This document shows, in pieces, positions 58,925 to 64,000 of a stretch of 64,000 nucleotides of DNA; within the stretch, counting starts at the first letter, position 1, and each line of letters opens with the position of its first letter. The DNA comes from Caprella mutica (lineage: Eukaryota > Arthropoda > Malacostraca > Amphipoda > Caprellidae), in contig CANNZV010001594.1 in the NCBI GenBank assembly GCA_947561585.1, forward strand, positions 1 to 64,000, written 5' to 3'. The notes beneath the pieces were generated by a model that saw only the letters and a list, made by a program, of their open reading frames with translations, searched no databases and was not told the DNA's origin. Made by a program: the position numbers and the translations under genes.

Positions 58925-59160
58925 AAAGTATAACTCCTCTATAGTGAACTTTTCTATAGTGAATGTAGAGTCCTGAGTTAGGGAACTACCCCGAATAGTG
59001 AAAATTTTTCTTCAGTCTGCCATAAAATGGTAATTAGTTTTCTAAAACTGATGCTATTTATGTCATACTAGAGAAAATTTGTCCAGCATACGGGGTAGTT
59101 CTCTTACTCAGGACTATACATTCACTATACAGGAGTTCACTATAGAGCAGTTTTACTGCT
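58925..59160. mobile_element. Family D (pogo-like) MITE
   Basis: AACTCCTCTATAGTGAAC on the left pairs with ACTATAGAGCAGTTTTACTG on the right. An inner second copy of the end (CTATAGTGAATGTAGAG) pairs with CTATACATTCACTATACAGG. Confidence 0.8.
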
Positions 59161-59275
59161 TTAATAATTAACATTACTTACGAAATTAAACATAGTTAGA
59201 GAATTACGAATAAGTCAGAAAGTAAAACCGCTTTATAACACAGATCCCGATGTTTTCCTTTATTTTGACAATCTC

Positions 59276-59540
59276 TAAAGGGCCGTACGCACGTAGGGTT
59301 TTTTAAGTCTTTCCATCAGACTTTTTGCTAAGCTCCTCCTACTTTTTCCACGAGAATATAAAAAAAAACTATATTATTATTTATTTCAGTTGGTATCTAC
59401 CTGCAGGTATCATGTATACCAACTAAAATAAATAAATATTATATCGTTTTTTCCTATAATCTCGTGGAAAAAGTAGGAGGAGCTTAGCAAATAGTCTGGT
59501 GGAAAGACTTAAAAAACCCTGCGTGTGTACGGCCCTTTAG
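59276..59540. mobile_element. Family B hairpin MITE, complete
   Basis: Ends CTAAAGGGCCGTACGCAC and GTGTACGGCCCTTTAG are inverted and flanked by TA. The core is shortened on its left side (GGTATCTACCTGCAGG). Confidence 0.85.
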
Positions 59541-60114
59541 AATTTTCACTTACATGTTCCTCTACAGTGGCGACCACTTGCCCGTCTATCCCCACCACTT
59601 AATACCATCATTGGATGTTAGTTTGCGGTGGTGTTATTGCGCCATATAAATTCATTGCCTTCTCTAACATTGTAATTCCGACCACTCACCTCCTCTGCTG
59701 AATCGAGTTACCTGCTGATTAGGTTTTTTCCGCCACTCGCTTCTTATTTTTGGCGTGTCCGATAAATAGAAAATAATACACTTTCATCCGGATAATCCCA
59801 AGGAATTACGGAGGGCTACGACACAAAATTCACAGCTTTTCGAGCTGTATTGTACCCAATTTTCCAGGGATGTACTTCATTGAAAATACCCTCAATATGA
59901 ATTAATGGAGTGTTAGTAAAACATTTGTAACTGTTTTGTTAACGTTTTTTAAATAGAATAAATGATCATAGATTATATAAGTATTTTAAAAGGAATTTTA
60001 ATCAATCTGTCTACATCACAAAATTGATATACTTTGTAGATGAATAGTCTGAAAATATGTTACATTCAGAAATTTCTTTGTATTCTAATAAAAATCAAAT
60101 TGTTATGTTTATGA

Positions 60115-60287
60115 AGATTGTTGTGGCAAAATGCTTTTAAAATCATAGATCTAAAGAATATCACAGACGAAATGAACTGGTATCGAATACTATATACCGC
60201 TGGTGTAGAACCATTCTATACTCTTCAATTCTCTCAGTCTATAATATTTTCAGGATCTATGATTTTAAAGCATATTGTCACAACCCT
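60115..60287. mobile_element. Family C MITE
   Basis: It runs from TTGTGGCAAAATGCTTTT to GCATATTGTCACAACCC, interior in the ATGAACTGGTATCGAATA orientation. Confidence 0.8.
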
Positions 60288-60301
60288 AGTAGTAAAGTAT
60301 T

Positions 60302-60460
60302 TTAGGCCATGTTTAAAAGTGTGGTAAAATATTATAGACGGAGAGAATTAAAGAGTATTGAATGGTTCTACATCAGCGGTATATAGTATTCGATACCATT
60401 TCATTTCGTCTGTGATATTCATAAGATCTATGATTTTAAAAGCATATTGTCTCAACCCTA
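60302..60460. mobile_element. Family C MITE, adjacent copy in opposite orientation
   Basis: The interior GAGAGAATTAAAGAGTAT, then ATTGAATGGTTCTACATC, and the right end GCATATTGTCTCAACCC lie 15 bases after the previous copy, inverted relative to it. Its left end is eroded. Confidence 0.75.
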
Positions 60461-60804
60461 GTTATGAAAGTGTGTCTATTTCAAAGAATAAATCACGCTA
60501 TTATGTTTCATATCATCTGTTATATAGTTTCTTGCTAGTTGTAGCGTGACTATCAGGCAAATTGTTGCAAGGGTTTAAGATGATAAAATGTCATCAAATG
60601 AATACCCTCGTGACAGAAACTAAATAGAAAAGAGGGGAGATTCAAATGATAGAAAGTCATCCGATGATAATCATCTCGAATGTTATTTACAGAAACACAC
60701 ATATAAAGAAATAATGGTATTAGGTCCTACATTGACCCTTGATAACATAAGCGACATATATGTCCCCTTAAAAAGGATGCATTAATTCGGCACGATTGTG
60801 ATTT

Positions 60805-61335
60805 TTTATCTAGATAATGATATCTGGTCCAATTTTATCTAGATAATAATATCTGGTCCTATATTATCTAGATAATAATATCTGGTCCTATATTATCTAG
60901 ATAATAATATCTGGTCCTATATTATCTAGATAATAATATCTGGTCCTATATTATCTAGATAATGATATCTGGTCCTATATTATCTAGATAATAATATCTG
61001 GTCCTATATTATCTAGATAATAATATCTGGTCCTATATTATCTAGATAATAATATCTGGTCCTATATTATCTAGATAATAATATCTAGTCCTATATTATC
61101 TAGATAATAATATCTGGTCCTATATTATCTAGATAATAATATCTGGTCCTATATTATCTAGATAATGATATCTAGTCCTATATTATCTAGATAGTAATAT
61201 CTGGTCCTATATTATCTAGATAATAATATCTGATCCTATATTATCTAGATAGTAATATCTGGTCCTATATTATCTAGATAATAATATCTGATCCTATATT
61301 ATCTAGATAATAATATCTAGTCCTATATTATCTAA
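60805..61335. repeat. 29-bp minisatellite, about 18 copies
   Basis: TCTAGATAATAATATCTGGT then CCTATATTA. Across the junction TATTATCTAGATAATA is a perfect palindrome in every unit. Confidence 0.95.
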
Positions 61336-61659
61336 ATTAGTTTCTTAATAAGCAAAGCTTTCTAAAAAAATATTTCCAAATCATCCAAAAAATTATTTCC
61401 GTGATTTCCCAAAATTATCTTCCTTTTTGCACGTACTTCACTGAATGAACTTTGCTCCATCATAAGACTTTTCCCTTTCAACTAAATCATTCTAACGAAG
61501 TATATATTTTGGAATAAAATAAAGGTTACCGAATAGCTTTCGAATTCATAAAAATGCTCTCATAATAAAATCATGAATAGTAAAGTTATTTTTTTCAGAA
61601 AAAAAGAAACTTTATGAAATTTCTTATGAAAAAAATGACTTTGTTATGTATTCTTTAGG

Positions 61660-62370
61660 ATATTCCACTTGGGATGAACTTCAGTGAAGAACATTCATAC
61701 AATATCTATTTACAGTCAATACAAATAATATTCCACTAGGAATGAACTCTTATGGTGAAGAACATTCATACAATATCTATTTACAGTCAATACAAATAAT
61801 ATTCCACAAGGGATGAACTCATACGGTGGAGAACATTCATACAATATCTATTTGCAGTCAATACAAATAATATTCCACTAGGAATGAACTCTTATGGTGA
61901 AGAACATTCATACAATATCTATTTACAGTCAATACAAATAATATTCCACTAGGAATGAACTCTTATGGTGAAGAACATTCATACAATATCTATTTACAGT
62001 CAATACTAATAATATTCCACTAGGAATGAACTCTTACGGTGAAGAACATTCATACAATATCTATTTACAGTCAATACAAATAATATTCCACTAGGAATGA
62101 ACTCTTATGGTGAAGAACATTCATACAATATCTATTTACAGTCAATACAAATAATATTCCACTAGGATGAACTCTTACGGTGAAGAACATTCATACAATA
62201 TCTATTTACAGTCAATACTAATAATATTCCACAAGGGAGGAACTCTTACATTCATACAATATCTATTTACAGTCAATACAAATAATATTCCACAAGGGAT
62301 GAACTCATACGGTGGAGAACATTCATACATTATCTATTTGCAGTCAATACAAATAATATTCCACTAAGGA
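61660..62370. repeat. 71-bp minisatellite, about 10 copies
   Basis: AATATTCCACTAGGAATGAA, CTCTTATGGTGAAGAACATT, CATACAATATCTATTTACAG and TCAATACAAAT make one unit. Two subtypes (CTAGGAATG and CAAGGGATG) are interspersed. It ends 200 bases before exon I. Confidence 0.93.
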
Positions 62371-62569
62371 TGAATATAATATGTATCAATCCAATATTAA
62401 TTTCGTTAATAGAATGTTAAATTATTTTATATTATATATTAATTATTTTCATGTATTTTTGCATAGAAACGATTTTTGTTTTTTAAAAAATTGTCTTTTT
62501 ATTTTAAACAAAAACAAATTCTGATATTTAATTATATTTATTCAAATCTATATTTTTTCCCTACTACAG

Positions 62570-62736
62570 ATGTTCCAGAAGGGATCATTTGCCCAGCACT
62601 GAGGGGCCAGTGCCCTTGTCCCCCTCGTCCCCCTCTCCAGGACAGGGCCTCACCAGACCCCAGGATTCAGTCAGTGCCCCACAGCAGACTGCAGGAACGA
62701 CGAATTCGTCTAGAGTTGAGCATCGTCAGGAAGAAG
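62570..62736 (+). CDS. Exon I, Ser/Pro-rich, last visible exon
   Basis: Acceptor TCCCTACTACAG and donor GTAAGAAA enclose 167 nt. It enters in phase 2: the first base completes the Arg codon begun by exon H. It leaves in phase 1. In that frame it encodes RRDHLPSTEGPVPLSPSSPS, then a Gly/Gln/Thr/Ser-rich stretch ending RVEHRQEE. Other open frames here are shadows; only this one continues exon H. The donor shows the gene goes on to the right, but no further exon was recognised up to 64000. Confidence 0.82.
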
Positions 62737-63651
62737 GTAAGAAACGTGAATTTAGCATAAGATTTAAATAGCTTATGGTTTTCAATTCGAGGAATTTTAC
62801 CATACAAATTATCTATTTAAATTTTTTTTTTTTAATTATTTAAAAAAAAGACAATTAATTCAGAAATAACAATATTTGTGATACGTATGATTTATACGTA
62901 TTTAGCTATACGTATTTATACGTTTGAAAATTATCGGCTTTAATGAAAGATCTATACCTGATTATAAATATTTAAATAGGTGTTTTTTAACCTTTTCAAG
63001 TTACCTATAAATCATATATGTAAAAAATTTGTTTTCTATTTTTTTATAATTATAAAAAACACATTCACTATGTTATATAAATACATTATACAATGAATAT
63101 AATTTGTTAGCAATATGAATACATATATTTAATATTTATTTAACAATTTTCTACCGTACGGAAAACTAATCATCCGGTAATTAGGTTACCATCCCAAATG
63201 TATAAAAATTTGACAGCTATAAACCAAACAATAAACATCACAGGTCCCTACTTACAACATATAAATAAGTATATACGTAATTTAAAAATGTACCAAGACA
63301 TTTTGGGTCTCTTGCTTTGGGCTGTAGTAACTTTAATATAATTCTAGGTGCCTGTGATACATAATTCATACTCAGGTATATACTGCCGAAAATATTTCTT
63401 TGTGAGGGAACTCTTCCGGTCTTGATTTTTCTTGTCTATATCATTCAGGAGAAGTATTGTTTATTATATTTAATTCAGAATGTAGGGTTAAGTCACAATT
63501 ACAATGTTTCTCTTTTCTCTACCACATGTATTTATGTACGTATTTTCAAAATAGTGAAAGTATATACAGTTACAGTTCATACTGATCTTTTTCAATTATT
63601 AATTTTATATTTGAAATTATGAGCCTCTTACATAAGCAAACACAAACCCCA
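62737..63651. other. Intron after exon I, no feature seen
   Basis: AT-rich sequence without a recognisable next exon before the C-rich array. Confidence 0.5.
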
Positions 63652-63945
63652 TTTTAAGGCCACATTTCCCCCTTTTTAAGACCACACTTGCCCCATTTTA
63701 AGACCTCACTTCACCCTCTTTAAGACCCCACTTTACCCTCTTTAAGACCCCACTTCACCCTCTTTAAGACCCCACTTCACCCTTTTTAAGACCACACTTC
63801 ACCTTCTTTAAGACCCCACTTCACCCTCTTTAAGACCCCACTTCACCCTTTTTAAGACCCCACTTCCCCCTTTTTAAGACCCCACTTCCCCCCTTTTTAA
63901 GACCCCACTTCCCCCTTTTTAAGACCCCACTCCCACACTTTAAAA
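63652..63945. repeat. 22-bp minisatellite, about 13 copies
   Basis: CTTTAAGACCCCACTTCACC plus CT; strongly C-rich on the plus strand in an AT-rich setting. Confidence 0.92.
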
Positions 63946-64000
63946 GCCCCGTCCCTTATATTCTAAAATGTCGTCACTGGATCTAAACTGATTGATGGAT

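Larger units (their letters stand above)
6706..62736 (+). other. Large multi-exon gene, partial at both ends
   Basis: Nine exons chain with matching splice phase: 0-0, 0-0, 1-1, 1-1, 1-1, 1-1, 1-1, 2-2, leaving phase 1 at the last donor. Every boundary is AG..GT with a pyrimidine tract upstream. The joined frame is 5284 nt without a stop. The first exon has no start codon context and the last ends at a donor, so the gene continues on both sides. The predicted protein is mostly low-complexity Ser/Asn/Thr/Gln with a charged coiled coil. I do not recognise the family. It could be a cytoplasmic scaffold or the long intracellular tail of a membrane protein; no membrane segment lies in the visible exons. 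Introns hold essentially all the repeats listed here. Confidence is high that this is one gene and low on its function. Confidence 0.88.

Noticed and set aside
62476..62760. 94-codon Pro/Arg frame over exon I
   Set aside because: It starts in the AT-rich intron and is not in phase with exon H; the other frame joins exactly.

Overview
This is an AT-rich animal genomic window, most likely from an arthropod (probably an insect). The evidence is spliceosomal introns with pyrimidine-rich GT..AG borders, short TA-flanked hairpin MITEs, a Merlin/IS1016-type transposon remnant, a decayed non-LTR retrotransposon tail and Gln/His/Ser-rich coding exons. No prokaryotic signal, CRISPR array, tRNA or rRNA was seen. 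The species cannot be fixed from the sequence.

A single large gene on the + strand crosses almost the whole window and runs off both ends. Nine exons join with consistent reading phase: 6706-6744 (39 nt), 38980-41898 (2919 nt), 43912-44071, 46544-47950, 48284-48454, 48690-48833, 50343-50447, 51010-51181 and 62570-62736. Together they give 5284 nt, about 1760 codons. A possible further exon at 1103-1155 is tentative. The product is a very large, mostly disordered Ser/Asn/Gln-rich protein with one long charged coiled coil and a few compact motifs that look conserved. I could not assign it to a named family, so no gene symbol is given. The first intron is about 32 kb and the last about 11.4 kb.

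The rest is intronic and unusually rich in two kinds of repeat. The first is about 30 separate minisatellite arrays with units of 11 to 71 bp, including 22-bp x about 61, 30-bp x about 27, 69-bp x 15, 16-bp x about 46, 17-bp x about 40 and 14-bp x about 45. They cause nearly all the long open frames outside the exons, and I do not regard those frames as genes. The second is several families of short inverted-repeat elements. Family A has ends GGGTAAGTTACGAATT, family B AAGGGCCGTACACAC, family C AGGGTTGTGACAATAT, family D CAGTA..CTCTATAGTGAA (pogo-like) and family E TTATGGTGGGGCC. Families A and B have different ends but share the same perfect palindromic core.

Layout: 1-6.7 kb repeats upstream of the first certain exon; 6.7-39 kb giant intron with most arrays, the Merlin remnant (22876-23387) and a GC-rich hairpin (25403-25472); 39-51 kb exon cluster, with a retrotransposon fragment and a long inverted repeat in the intron after exon F; 51-62.5 kb last intron of MITEs and arrays; 62.6 kb final visible exon, then another array to the window end. 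The most notable structures are the inverted duplication flanking exons G and H, the palindrome core shared between MITE families, and the number of minisatellites whose units are themselves palindromic.
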